This document shows positions 7,757-16,663 of a stretch of 64,000 nucleotides of DNA, in pieces. This DNA is from Aliiruegeria sabulilitoris (GTDB lineage: Bacteria > Pseudomonadota > Alphaproteobacteria > Rhodobacterales > Rhodobacteraceae). Position 1 is the first letter of the stretch. Every line of letters begins with the position of its first letter. The notes beneath the pieces are model-generated. The model saw only the letters and a program-made list of their open reading frames with translations. It made no database searches and was not told the origin of the DNA. The stretch spans positions 62,001-126,000 of the forward strand of contig NZ_LOAS01000014.1 in the NCBI RefSeq assembly GCF_001558155.1. The letters run 5' to 3'. Both the position numbers and the translations under genes were made by a program.

Positions 7757-8737
7757 TTACGATCGTGGCCTGGTCTGGGCGCCACGACGGGAGGGGCCCT
7801 TCAGGCTCACGCGCCGCGGTACGATCCGGGGGGCTTGATCGGCTTCGGGCTGTAGCTCCGATTGCCGGGGTGTTTCCGTTTCTCGGGACGGCAACGACAC
7901 AGCTTCCGCCGTTGCGGAAGGCGAAACTTCCAGGGAAGACGTACCTTTGGCAATGCTCGCATTCACGCAGACGGCTGGCCGCTCCCCGGCAGGCGAGAAA
8001 GACATGATCAGTTCGAGTAGGGCGGTCATCAAACGTTCGGCCCCGCTTGCTTCCCATGCGTCGCGGTCCTCTCCGGCGGCGAGTGCCCGGGTAAGCGAGA
8101 TCGGGAAGATATCCGCAAAAAGACCATCTGTCTCGCGCCGTACGCGTGACAGGACACGTTGCCGATCCCGTTCCTCAACGAGCTTGTCCATCCGTGTCAG
8201 CAACAGCAGGCTCCGTTCCTGCAAATGGACGGGCATTTCCTCCCAGGCCGCCGCCTCACTCTGGCGCCAGGCTTGAACGGCATGGCTGCACCACAAGACT
8301 GCATCCACCTCGGCAATCACCCGCTGCCAGAGATCTGCCGGCATGTTTGGGTCCGAGATCCCCGGAAAGTCGATGATGTCGCAAAGTTCCAGAACATTGG
8401 AATGCCGTTCGACGTGCAGATACTGCGTGTTCTCCAGCGGTATGTCGCCGATGCGCGCGAGATCGACATCGAAACGGTCACCGTTCTTGTCGACCCCGTA
8501 TGGCGCGCCCGTTCCATGGTTGAGCCAGACCGGCGGCAACTGGGTGGCCGTTACCTTTACCGGCAGCGCGTTCGAGCCGATCAAAAGATTGGTCAGCGTA
8601 CTCTTTCCGGCACTGAACTCGCCCATGACCGCAATGCGCGGACGACGCGCGACGCGCTCCTCCGCGCAATCGGGAATCGCTGCGCGACTGTTCGGCAAAG
8701 GGGGCGACTCGACCTTGAGTTGCGGATTGTGAAACAT
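7757..8737 (-). CDS. dynamin-family GTPase, short form
   Basis: 326 aa. G1 loop GEFSAGKST at about residues 39-47, G2 threonine in KVTATQLPP, G3 DFPG near residue 123 and G4-like TRMD near 181 form a complete GTPase domain of the dynamin/large-GTPase type. The C-terminal 80 residues are Ser/Pro/Arg-rich and likely disordered, ending in a basic tail, with no obvious stalk. The ATG at 8737 has GGAAAGGAG 6 nt upstream. A further upstream in-frame ATG at 8887 lies inside the previous gene. It starts 16 bp after the longer GTPase gene ends. The paired long and short forms suggest a hetero-oligomer. Confidence 0.85.
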   Translation of the reverse strand: MFHNPQLKVESPPLPNSRAAIPDCAEERVARRPRIAVMGEFSAGKSTLTNLLIGSNALPVKVTATQLPPVWLNHGTGAPYGVDKNGDRFDVDLARIGDIPLENTQYLHVERHSNVLELCDIIDFPGISDPNMPADLWQRVIAEVDAVLWCSHAVQAWRQSEAAAWEEMPVHLQERSLLLLTRMDKLVEERDRQRVLSRVRRETDGLFADIFPISLTRALAAGEDRDAWEASGAERLMTALLELIMSFSPAGERPAVCVNASIAKGTSSLEVSPSATAEAVSLPSRETETPRQSELQPEADQAPRIVPRRVSLKGPSRRGAQTRPRS

Positions 8738-8753
8738 TGCGACTCCTTTCCTC

Positions 8754-10844
8754 TCAGGCGACGAAACGGCCGAGCCGCGCGACCGCATCAGCCAGCACTT
8801 CCGTTGCGGGGCCGACCTGATCCGGTACCCCTGTGCGCCCGGATCCACGGGATTCGAGCGTGGCGAGGATAGCTCTCTGTTCGTCAAGGAAGTCTTTAAG
8901 AACGCGCTGAATTTCTACGATGCACGGCTGACAATGTCCGCAAAGCAACCCGTCGAGGATCGGGCGTGTTTCGGCGTCGATCATGGCGTGAAACTCCGGG
9001 GCGAAGGCCTTGTAGCCGCGCCTTCGGCTCCACCAGCGCCGCCACCAGTTTCCCTTCAGGTCCAGCGCGATCGTCTGTCCGATCAGGACCGGAGGCGCGA
9101 CCCGCGGCATAGTTGGGGGTTGAATCGCAAAATCCGAAGCCGGGCGCTGAAGGGCGGCGGCGTAGATTTCGGAGAGCCCATCGGCGGCCTGTTCGGCGGC
9201 CAGCGCTCCTGCGTCCTTCACTTGTCGGGAGAAGACCTGGAAGCCGGATCTCAGAAGCAGTCGGAGGCCGGTGGGGTCGTACTTCCAGGGCGCGAGCTCT
9301 CCGTAGCTATCCAGGTGCTGCACGAGCGCCATCGTTGCACGGTCCAAGAAGCTGCGATGCGAACGTTCGAGCCGTTGAGCGGCGCTTTCAAGCGCAACGG
9401 CAAGGTCCCTGTCGAGTTTCGACAAGACGCGCGCTTCCAGCTCCGACAGGGCAAGCTGCATCCGCCTTGTGTCGATCGACTTGTCGTGCGCGGCGGCCAG
9501 ATGCGCGGGATTGGCGGCGATCGCGGCAGAAAGTCCCACGGCCAGGTTCATCGAATCGCGGGCCACGGAACAGATGCGTTCACGGGCCGCGCCTTCTGTC
9601 ACCCGGCTCCAAATCGTGCTGTACAACTCCGGCACGCCCGATAGCCACCAGATCAATTCCAAAGCGCCGAGTTCACGCTCCATCTTGTCGGCAACATGTT
9701 CGGCATAGCCGAGCAAGACCGCGCTGGCGTCTTCATCAAGGGCAGACAGGTCTCCCTTCAGTGCCAGCGTCGCCCAATGGGCACTTCCGAAAACAATCTT
9801 GGCGTCCTTTGGGCCGTGATGGGATTCCAGTGTTGCCCGGATACTGTCGCGGATTTCCTCAATCTGGCCTGCGGGATCAGCGAGTTCGTCGATCCGGTTC
9901 ACGAAGATAACCACTTCGCGGGATTGCACGTTGGAGATCAGGCGGATCAAGGCCATGTCCACCGTGCTGAGCGCTTGGTGCGCCGACAGGACGACCACGC
10001 AGAGGCGACTGTCGCGGATCGCCCCGATGGTGATCTGCTCGCGCATCATGAACGTGTCGTTCACGCCCGGCGTGTCGCGCAGGCAAAGGTTCATCGGCCA
10101 GCCGGGGCGGGCGATCTGCAGGTCCGCGGCCTTGGTGATGTCCGCGAAACGTCCCTGCGCCTCCGATCCCGGAAGTGGCGATTGCTCCTCGAAATCGTCG
10201 CCAAGACAGACATAACGTTCAACAAGCTCGCGTGTCAGGGTCGCGTAATTGTGGCTGGTGCCGAGCAGCAACTCGAATTTCCGCCCAAGGCGGCGGCGGG
10301 TCTTGTCGCGCATCGCCTCGATCTGAAGGCGGACCTTTTCGGCCTCTTCCTCAGCCCCGGAGCGGCCCGCCAGTTCGCCCACGCGCCCGCCTCTGCGGGT
10401 CAGCCTGTCCCAATCCTCCGGCTCGAAAAAGGTAAATCGGGCCGCGTAGGGGGCCGCGTCGGCGGAAGGGCCCATATGCAGAGAGGTCACGACCGACGTC
10501 CATGGGTTCACATCCGCCGGAAGCAGACCCGGCTCGCCGATCATGGCGTTGACCAGCGATGTCTTGCCGGCTTTCACCTGCCCGATGAAGGTGACCGCCG
10601 GTTCAAGGGAAAAGAGACTGTGCCGAAGGCGCTCCGCTGCCTCGACCGTTTTGCCGTCGGCGGCTGCGGAAAGCTCTTCCAGAACCGCCGACACTTCGCC
10701 CCTTTGCGCCAAGACGGGGGACAGCCCTTCAAGGCACATCCGAACGAGCGGGTCGGCCTCCGCCGATTCGCAGCCATGCGAGGGAAAAGCTTCGACCCTA
10801 CCGGTGGCCGGCCTGTCATCGAGAGTGGCGGTGTTACCCAGCAT
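8754..10844 (-). CDS. dynamin-like GTPase, long form
   Basis: 696 aa. A helical N-terminal region of about 85 residues precedes G1 (GQVKAGKTS, residues 88-96), G2 in NPWTSVVT, G3 DTPGVND and G4 VNRIDEL. A long helical region follows, including FLDRATMALVQHLDSYG. Near the C-terminus a Trp/Arg patch (GNWWRRWWSRRRGY) looks like a membrane-contacting paddle. Bacterial dynamin-like proteins bend, tether or fuse membranes by GTP-driven assembly; here the role is inferred only. The start is ATG 10844, preceded by CAGGAGGGATC. The alternative ATG 10874 lacks a ribosome site. It is followed after 16 bp by the short GTPase. Confidence 0.88.
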   Translation of the reverse strand: MLGNTATLDDRPATGRVEAFPSHGCESAEADPLVRMCLEGLSPVLAQRGEVSAVLEELSAAADGKTVEAAERLRHSLFSLEPAVTFIGQVKAGKTSLVNAMIGEPGLLPADVNPWTSVVTSLHMGPSADAAPYAARFTFFEPEDWDRLTRRGGRVGELAGRSGAEEEAEKVRLQIEAMRDKTRRRLGRKFELLLGTSHNYATLTRELVERYVCLGDDFEEQSPLPGSEAQGRFADITKAADLQIARPGWPMNLCLRDTPGVNDTFMMREQITIGAIRDSRLCVVVLSAHQALSTVDMALIRLISNVQSREVVIFVNRIDELADPAGQIEEIRDSIRATLESHHGPKDAKIVFGSAHWATLALKGDLSALDEDASAVLLGYAEHVADKMERELGALELIWWLSGVPELYSTIWSRVTEGAARERICSVARDSMNLAVGLSAAIAANPAHLAAAHDKSIDTRRMQLALSELEARVLSKLDRDLAVALESAAQRLERSHRSFLDRATMALVQHLDSYGELAPWKYDPTGLRLLLRSGFQVFSRQVKDAGALAAEQAADGLSEIYAAALQRPASDFAIQPPTMPRVAPPVLIGQTIALDLKGNWWRRWWSRRRGYKAFAPEFHAMIDAETRPILDGLLCGHCQPCIVEIQRVLKDFLDEQRAILATLESRGSGRTGVPDQVGPATEVLADAVARLGRFVA

Positions 10845-10900
10845 GATCCCTCCTGTTGCAAGGTCTCCGTCCACGCTGCGCGTCCGGCTCGCTTCGGGCG

Positions 10901-10927
10901 TGGCGAAAACATGGCGAAAACATGGCG
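10901..10927. repeat. 11-bp tandem repeat in an operon spacer
   Basis: TGGCGAAAACA occurs twice in tandem (10901-10911, 10912-10922), and a third partial unit TGGCG follows. It lies in the 111-bp gap between the GTPase-like gene and the long GTPase gene. It may be a slippage product or a regulatory spacer. Confidence 0.6.
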
Positions 10928-10955
10928 CATCTGTGCAATTGGTGCGGTTCCTGTT

Positions 10956-12131
10956 TCATGCGCAAAGCCGGGCTTCGCATTCGTGGCGCAGTTGCAGCAT
11001 GAGCGCGACTGCATCTGCCATGGCCTCCTTGGTGGACTCGATCTGCATCAACACGACAAGGTCCGTGGCTTCGGCGAAAAGCTCCATCACCTCCGGCCCG
11101 TCCTGCATCGCCATCTCCGCACAGGCTTCGATCGACTCCATACAAAGCGCCAGAACGCCCGATTTGGCCCGGTCCAGTCGCGCGGGGTCCGTCGTCTCGC
11201 ACAGGAGGACCAGTTCGTCAGCCTGGGCCGCGAGAAAGGATATGATCTCGGCGGTGGGCGCGGACGTCTCTGCGCGATCCCGGCATTCCGGTTCTTCCTG
11301 TGGAGGGGGATCCAGAAGCGTGGAGAAATCCGGTTGATCTTGCGCGTTCTGCGGCGGCGCGACAGCACGAAGCCTGTTCTTGCCATCGGGCGGACAATAT
11401 CGCTCCAGAAGCAGCAAAGCGCCTTCCAGGTCTTCGCGTCGCGCGGATGCGACATGGTCCAGAAGCCCGGTCGTCAGCTGGTGGACCTGCGCGGCATCCC
11501 CGGCGAATCCGTTGATCCTAAAGAGCGAGCGGAACGGATGATCGAACCGATTGTCCACTGCTGTGCAATCCTCGCCCAAAAGGCAAAGAAAGCCGTGATC
11601 GAGAAATGGGCGCGGAAGGTTGTTCCAGATCGCTCTCGCCCGCAGATCTGCCGGCAGCGCGCAGAAAACCGCCATGTCACAGCGCTGCCCGGCCCAGTTG
11701 ATAGCACCTGCCACGTCTCGTTCTGCACCTTCCAGCGGCACAAGGAGCAGGGAAAGGTGATCGAGAATAGGAAGCGGCGCGGTGAATTCGGCCATGACGA
11801 GGCTCCATGGATCCAGCTTGCGGAATTCCTCTGGCCGGATTTCGTGCCGCGATCCGGAGGCCGTAACGGTGGTGATGCTTTCTGCGGTGCCGCGGTGGAC
11901 CAACATGGGAGGCATTCCCGCGCCATCAGGCAGGATGTCTGCGCCAATCAGGGCATTGGCCAGCGATGGCAGATTGCAGTATTCCGGACCCAGAACACCA
12001 ACCCGCACCGGCGCGGACAGGCGCGCCAGAACGCCTTCTGCCCAGATGCGCGCATCTCTTGGAATCGAATCCGTGGCGATGGCGGCGGACAATTGCTCGA
12101 CCAGGCGTTGCCCGGTTTGATCAGGTATCAT
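10956..12131 (-). CDS. GTPase-like protein with degenerate P-loop (predicted pseudo-GTPase)
   Basis: 391 aa. The layout mirrors the neighbouring GTPases: a helical lead, then VRVGVLGPEYCNLPSLANALIGADILP, split here by lost residues. The expected G-x4-GKS/T is replaced by GPEYCNLPS, with no Lys. The segment after it (PPMLVHRGTAESITTV) parallels the G2 region of the short GTPase. The G3 position reads LLLVPLEGA, without DxxG, and no N/T-K-x-D is seen. It therefore probably cannot bind nucleotide normally and may be a structural or regulatory subunit. A helical C-terminal half contains a Pro-rich linker (STLLDPPPQEEPE). Its ATG overlaps the phosphatase stop (ATGA). Confidence 0.72.
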   Translation of the reverse strand: MIPDQTGQRLVEQLSAAIATDSIPRDARIWAEGVLARLSAPVRVGVLGPEYCNLPSLANALIGADILPDGAGMPPMLVHRGTAESITTVTASGSRHEIRPEEFRKLDPWSLVMAEFTAPLPILDHLSLLLVPLEGAERDVAGAINWAGQRCDMAVFCALPADLRARAIWNNLPRPFLDHGFLCLLGEDCTAVDNRFDHPFRSLFRINGFAGDAAQVHQLTTGLLDHVASARREDLEGALLLLERYCPPDGKNRLRAVAPPQNAQDQPDFSTLLDPPPQEEPECRDRAETSAPTAEIISFLAAQADELVLLCETTDPARLDRAKSGVLALCMESIEACAEMAMQDGPEVMELFAEATDLVVLMQIESTKEAMADAVALMLQLRHECEARLCA

Positions 12132-13060
12132 CCCGACCCCTCAACGCTGGTGGGTGCGGGCAGATCCTGACGGAGCGAGACGCCAAGCGGGGAAGGTTCC
12201 GGCGATAGCTGGCGGAACCGCTGAAACAGGCGTCGCGCCCAGCCATGCCGGGGTTGCACGGCGCGCTCGGTGTCTGGAAAGAGCCGCAGGACGGAAACCG
12301 ACAGGTTGTCCTGTTCGCGCGCACCGCTGGCCGCGACCTTCCGCAAGAGCCGGTCGACCAGATCTGTCGCAAAGCCATTGTCCGGCCGGGACAAGGTCGT
12401 GACCATCATTTCCGGCGACAAGGTCAGAATGCCGTCGCTGGCCGCGACGAGGAGGTCTCCTGGTGCGAGCTCGAACCCAGTTTGCGGACAATCGACTCGC
12501 CGCAGGGGATCGAACCCAAGCGCCGAGGTCAGGCAACTGCGATCCGGGTGGCTCGCGGCGATCTCCGGGTCCATCTCGCCCGCGCGGGCCAGAAGGTCGA
12601 ATTGCGGGGCGAGGGAATGCACTTCGTTGAGTTGGCGGATCTGTCCGTCCCGAAGCAGGAAAAGCGGGCTGTCGCCGACGGACAGCCAGAACAGGCGCCC
12701 GCCATCGACGATGACGAGCAGGAGCGTTGCTCCCATGCCGTGTGTTTCCGGGTTGGAACATGCATGGGCAAGGATCGCTCGATTGGCCGCCTGTGCCGCG
12801 TTGACCAGCAGGCCGGGAATGTCGGTTTCCAGCCGCCCTTGCGCGTTTCGCCGGGCCGCCAGTTCGTCCAGCGCGGTCGTCACGGCAATGCGGCTGGCCA
12901 ACGCACCGGCGACATGGCCCCCCAAGCCGTCGGCCAGCACGACGATTCCGCTCGCCCCACCCTGCGGGACATCGCAGAGCACCGCGTCCTCCTGCGCCTC
13001 CCGTGCGCCGAGGCTCAACCCGGTGGCGGCGTCAAGGCACAGCTCACTGGTGGGCGGCAT
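12128..13060 (-). CDS. PP2C-family Ser/Thr protein phosphatase
   Basis: 310 aa from ATG 13060 (GAGGGCCAAG upstream); an ATG at 13120 inside the FHA gene is less likely. PP2C metal-binding signatures are all present: QEDAV near residue 25, VLADGLGGH at about 42-50, SVGDSPLFL, ASDGILTL and QDNLSV. It should dephosphorylate Ser/Thr, most plausibly substrates of the kinase two genes upstream. The last 50 residues form a basic extension (HGWARRLFQRFRQ) beyond the catalytic core. It is coupled on both sides, overlapping the FHA gene by 17 bp and the pseudo-GTPase gene by 4 bp. Confidence 0.93.
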   Translation of the reverse strand: MPPTSELCLDAATGLSLGAREAQEDAVLCDVPQGGASGIVVLADGLGGHVAGALASRIAVTTALDELAARRNAQGRLETDIPGLLVNAAQAANRAILAHACSNPETHGMGATLLLVIVDGGRLFWLSVGDSPLFLLRDGQIRQLNEVHSLAPQFDLLARAGEMDPEIAASHPDRSCLTSALGFDPLRRVDCPQTGFELAPGDLLVAASDGILTLSPEMMVTTLSRPDNGFATDLVDRLLRKVAASGAREQDNLSVSVLRLFPDTERAVQPRHGWARRLFQRFRQLSPEPSPLGVSLRQDLPAPTSVEGSG

Positions 13061-13976
13061 CTTGGCCCTCCGTGCCGTCGTCCGCGGCAGCCCAGGAAAA
13101 GTCCTCGTCGCAAAAAGCAACGAATTGCAGGCTGGTTTCCCCGATCTTTATCCGGTCGGCATGCGAAAGGTCTTCGGTCGACAGGACCGGTCGGCCATTC
13201 AAGCGCACGATATTGGACTTGCCGCCCTGGCCGAGGAAAAAGCAATTCGTTTCGTCATCGTAAGCGATGGCTGCATGGTTGCTGCGCGAAATGGAACCAT
13301 CGCCGAAGTCGAGGCAGACGGACTGGTCTTCGCCCCGACCGATACTGGACACACCGTTTGTCAGCGTGAAACAGGCGCCGCGTCCCGGCCCCTCCACGAC
13401 AACGAGCCAACCGACCGGAAAACGCTGTTCCACGCGAGGGCCGGCTTGGGGGCCGGCGGCGAACGGGTCCTTCTGTGCAAGATCAGCGGTCTGGAAACCG
13501 AGCAGGCGCGTCTTGGCGCGGTGACCGTTGGACGGGGCCTCTGCTGGTGACAGGCCGGCCTGCGAAAACTGGGCGATTCGCGCCCGGGCAAGGGCGACGT
13601 CATCAGGCGCGAAGGCGGCGGAAGGCAGCGCAGGTTCCTCCGCCGTGTCTGGCAGGGCGGGACCCGCCTGCGGTTCCGCTTCGATGTCCCAGATCCGACG
13701 CCGTGCCGGAACGTCACCGGTCGCTTCGGCACAGGGCGCAGGGCGCGCGGCATCGGCTTCACTGCCCGTGACCCTTGGCCGAGCGATTCCGCCATGGCTT
13801 TCCATCGACAGGGACGCAAGCTGTGCTTCGCGCTCCCGCTCCGCCGGGGCCAGGTCCTCATTGGGCTCCGCGGTCAGTACGTCCGGAGGAAGGTCGAATG
13901 GTGCCTCGGCTGCAACGAGCCCGCCCGAGGCGTCGGTCGCCGCCGGTACAGGGTGCTTTCTACGAAAGAATTTCAT
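13044..13976 (-). CDS. FHA-domain protein
   Basis: 310 aa from ATG 13976, which overlaps the kinase stop as ATGA. The first 200 residues are low-complexity, Ala/Pro/Glu-rich and probably disordered, opening with a basic MKFFRRKH. The C-terminal FHA domain (about 195-295) shows SSIGRGED, SISRSNHAAI and NGRPV, the phosphothreonine-binding motifs. It should read out the neighbouring kinase. The TRLLGFQT stretch just before the domain contains a Thr that could be a phosphosite; this is speculative. Tight coupling with kinase and phosphatase genes supports a single signalling unit. Confidence 0.9.
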   Translation of the reverse strand: MKFFRRKHPVPAATDASGGLVAAEAPFDLPPDVLTAEPNEDLAPAEREREAQLASLSMESHGGIARPRVTGSEADAARPAPCAEATGDVPARRRIWDIEAEPQAGPALPDTAEEPALPSAAFAPDDVALARARIAQFSQAGLSPAEAPSNGHRAKTRLLGFQTADLAQKDPFAAGPQAGPRVEQRFPVGWLVVVEGPGRGACFTLTNGVSSIGRGEDQSVCLDFGDGSISRSNHAAIAYDDETNCFFLGQGGKSNIVRLNGRPVLSTEDLSHADRIKIGETSLQFVAFCDEDFSWAAADDGTEGQDAAHQ

Positions 13977-15301
13977 GCTCCGTAGCCCTCCATCTGGCCA
14001 ACCTGATCCGTTTCGCCCTGACGGCGAAACCCGCGCCATATCCGGCCAAACAGCCGAGGACGGGCGGTGCCTCCTTTATGCTCGCACAAGGTTTCGGAAT
14101 GGTTTGCGGGATCGCAGGTTGTGGCCTCCTCCGGCAGGGCCCCGACGCGGGCCGCAGCGACGGCTTGCGCGGCCTCCTCGGCTTCCCGCATGGCCTGTTG
14201 CTTGAGCCTTATGCGTTTCTGCTCGAGCGCCTCTCGTTCCTGCGTTTCGAGCGCTTCGCGTTCCTGCCGCTCCTTTTCCGCGCGTTCCTGCTCGACCTTC
14301 ACCACGGCATTGGTGTCTTCCACCAGCCGCTGGATACGGGCCGCGACCTCTGTCTCGCCCATGAGCGGCGCAGAGGCGGCCCCTGTCGTGGTTTCGTCAA
14401 TCATGTCCCGCCATTGGCGAGCCGTCTGGACCCTGTCCTTGGCAAAGACGTTCAGGGCCCGGTCGATGGCCAGAAGAAAGCGGTCGTCATAGCCCGGCAT
14501 GCGGCCTTTCAGCGGCACGTAGGGGTCCGGCCTCTGTTCGGCCAGCGCGGCCAGCCGCATATGGCTGTTCGCGGGCGCTTCCCCGGTCAGCAGGTGGTGC
14601 AGCGTGGCGCCGAGGGAGTAGAGATCGCCCGCCGGGCTCTGCGGACTTCCGGCGAGGTAGAATTCCTGCGGCGAGTAGCCGTCCTTGACCACCTGCAGCG
14701 CCGACAGGACGCGGCTTGCCCGCCGCGCCGTGTCCCGCGCGGCGCCGAAATCGATCAGGATCGGCTCGTTGTTCCGGTCCAGCAGCACGTTGTCCGGCGA
14801 GATGTCCCGGTGCAGAATATCCAGATCGTGCACATGGATGACCGCGTCCAGAAGCCTGCGGGTGATCTTGCGAATTTCCGGCGGGCCGAGGCGCGTCGGC
14901 TCGGCCTCGATCACGTCGAGCAGGTCCCGCCCCTCGACATAATCCAGCGCCATATAGGCCGTGCTGTTATCTTCGAAGACATCATGCACGCCGACGATAT
15001 TGGGGTGGTCCAGCTTGGCAAGACGCCGCGCCTCTTCGACGAACAGGCGAACCACGGTGTCGAATTCCACCTGCTGGCTGCGGGTGCGCGCCCGGACCTC
15101 GTGATCGGCGCGGCAGCACATCGAGCTGGGGTAGCATTCCTTTAGCACGACCCGCCGTTCGAGGCTGTTGCGCGCCAGGTATGTGATCCCGAAACCGCCG
15201 GCATTCAGGAAGGATTCCACCCGAAATTGCCCGCGCAGAAGCTCCGTGCCCGGTGGCAGGCTGTCTGGCGGAGCCGCCAGGACATGCGGGAATTCGGTCA
15301 T
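13973..15301 (-). CDS. Hanks-type Ser/Thr protein kinase with C-terminal coiled coil
   Basis: 442 aa from ATG 15301 (GGAGAAGGAAG upstream). The catalytic core is complete: glycine loop NAGGFGITY (33-41), Lys54 in LKECYP, HRDISPDN (HRD 164-166), DFG (184-186) and an SPQE activation-segment end. After about residue 290 there is no membrane segment. Instead there is a highly charged coiled coil (roughly 315-385, repeats of QEREALE), then a basic tail. The kinase is thus cytosolic or recruited by partners. It heads the minus-strand set with FHA and PP2C genes directly overlapping, and a 263-bp divergent promoter region lies upstream. Confidence 0.95.
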   Translation of the reverse strand: MTEFPHVLAAPPDSLPPGTELLRGQFRVESFLNAGGFGITYLARNSLERRVVLKECYPSSMCCRADHEVRARTRSQQVEFDTVVRLFVEEARRLAKLDHPNIVGVHDVFEDNSTAYMALDYVEGRDLLDVIEAEPTRLGPPEIRKITRRLLDAVIHVHDLDILHRDISPDNVLLDRNNEPILIDFGAARDTARRASRVLSALQVVKDGYSPQEFYLAGSPQSPAGDLYSLGATLHHLLTGEAPANSHMRLAALAEQRPDPYVPLKGRMPGYDDRFLLAIDRALNVFAKDRVQTARQWRDMIDETTTGAASAPLMGETEVAARIQRLVEDTNAVVKVEQERAEKERQEREALETQEREALEQKRIRLKQQAMREAEEAAQAVAAARVGALPEEATTCDPANHSETLCEHKGGTARPRLFGRIWRGFRRQGETDQVGQMEGYGA

Positions 15302-15564
15302 TGCACTGCTTCCTTCTCCGCCATGGGATTCGCTGCGCAGCACGCAGCTATTCGCGGGGACTACATTCTGTTGCGAATTGTGTCGCGAATGGGGCGCGCA
15401 GAATGCAAAGAAATTTCAATAAAGCTCTAAATTTAAAAGACTTTTTGGAAGATTTCCGAGTTTCCGGCGCGAGCGGCTGCAAATCGGCGCATGCCGGCTT
15501 CGAGCGATGGCAGCAGCCTTGCGAATGGTCTAGGCTTGTGGTGCGAAACAGGGGCGGAAGATCC
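15302..15564. promoter_or_regulatory. divergent promoter region, kinase set / polysaccharide cluster
   Basis: The 263 bp between divergent starts must carry promoters for the kinase-dynamin set (minus) and the first glycosyltransferase (plus). It includes an AT-rich block at about 15405-15455 (AATAAAGCTCTAAATTTAAA region), unlike the surrounding DNA. I could not fix a -35/-10 pair with confidence. Confidence 0.35.
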
Positions 15565-16644
15565 ATGCCAAGACTGTCGATTGTCGTGACATCCTACAAT
15601 ATCGAAGCCTTCATCGGCGAATGCCTGGCGGATATTTGCGGCCAGACCCTCGACGATATCGAAATCATCGTGGTCGATGACGGCTCCTCGGATGGAACAG
15701 CCGGGAAGATCGCCGAGTTCGCGTCCTGTGACGACCGCATCGTTCCGGTGCTTCTGCAAGAGAATACCATCGGCGGGGTTGCGACGGCAGCGAATGCCGG
15801 CATCGAACAGGCGCGTGGCGCCTATATCGGCTTTGCCGACGGGGATGATCGCTACGAGCCCGAAATGTTCGCGAAACTGCTCGCCGCCGCTGAGGCGCAT
15901 GACGCGGACCTAGCTATGTGCAGCTATCTCAACTGGGACGCGGTGACAGGCCAGACCGCCATGCCGCCCGACGAGGAGCGATGGAACGAACTGGCGCCCT
16001 TGTCCGTGCTGGAGCTCGACGCGGCCGGCCGCCATCGGCTCCTACCGCTCAATGCGGTGCCTTGGCGCAAGATCTATCGTGCGGCGCTGCTGCAGGAGCA
16101 GGGGCTGCGTTTTCCGGTGGGGGATTTCTTCTTCGAGGATAACCCGTTCCACTGGTTCAACACGCTCTCGGCGAACCGCGTTGCCTTTGTCGATGAGCGG
16201 CTCTGCCGCCACCGGGTGAACCGGATCGGGCAGACCACGGCCACCGTCGACAGCAAGCTGCTGAAGATGTTCCGCCATCACGGGATCATCAAGCGCTGGC
16301 TGGAGGAAAACGGCCAGGATACCGAGTTCAGCGGCGACCTGCTGTCCTGGGCTTCACGGCAGCTCTCGTGGATCGGACGCAAATGCCCAACCGAGCTGCG
16401 GCGGGAGCTTTTTGAGGCCGTTCAGGCGGTTGTCGCGCTGCACGCGGAAGAGGAGCTGGGATCGCCTCAGACGCGAGCGGCCATCGGCAAACGGACGGCC
16501 AACCTTCTGCTGGCGGCACGGAACGGCGACTTCGACGCTTTCTGCCGCGATCTGGACCGGGCGGCGGCCCGTGCGCCCCGGCGTCGTTCCGCCGATGCTT
16601 CTACCGGGATCATGGGGCGAATGCGCCGGATTCTAGCGCGCTGA
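15565..16644 (+). CDS. family 2 (GT-A fold) glycosyltransferase
   Basis: 359 aa from ATG 15565 (GGGGCGGAAG upstream); the frame is open further 5' but without a good start. The N-terminus is a standard GT2 fold: LSIVVTSYN, IIVVDDGSSDGT, and the metal-binding FADGDD near residue 91. The middle segment (PWRKIYRAALL, FFEDNPFHW) resembles glycosyltransferases that extend capsular or exopolysaccharide chains. No transmembrane segment is seen, so it is probably peripheral at the inner membrane. It is convergent with the HAD gene, with 19 bp between them. Confidence 0.92.
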   Translation: MPRLSIVVTSYNIEAFIGECLADICGQTLDDIEIIVVDDGSSDGTAGKIAEFASCDDRIVPVLLQENTIGGVATAANAGIEQARGAYIGFADGDDRYEPEMFAKLLAAAEAHDADLAMCSYLNWDAVTGQTAMPPDEERWNELAPLSVLELDAAGRHRLLPLNAVPWRKIYRAALLQEQGLRFPVGDFFFEDNPFHWFNTLSANRVAFVDERLCRHRVNRIGQTTATVDSKLLKMFRHHGIIKRWLEENGQDTEFSGDLLSWASRQLSWIGRKCPTELRRELFEAVQAVVALHAEEELGSPQTRAAIGKRTANLLLAARNGDFDAFCRDLDRAAARAPRRRSADASTGIMGRMRRILAR

Positions 16645-16663
16645 CCGGGTCTTGAATCCGGGT

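Noticed and set aside
9696-12170. 824-codon plus-strand open frame opposite the GTPase genes
   Set aside because: Covers two well-supported minus-strand genes and the spacer; composition is Arg/Gly/His-rich as expected for an antisense frame.
12128-15301. Part of a type VI secretion locus (kinase, FHA and PP2C resemble its PpkA/Fha/PppA regulators)
   Set aside because: No sheath, Hcp, VgrG, baseplate or TssJLM genes are present; the partners are dynamin-type GTPases.
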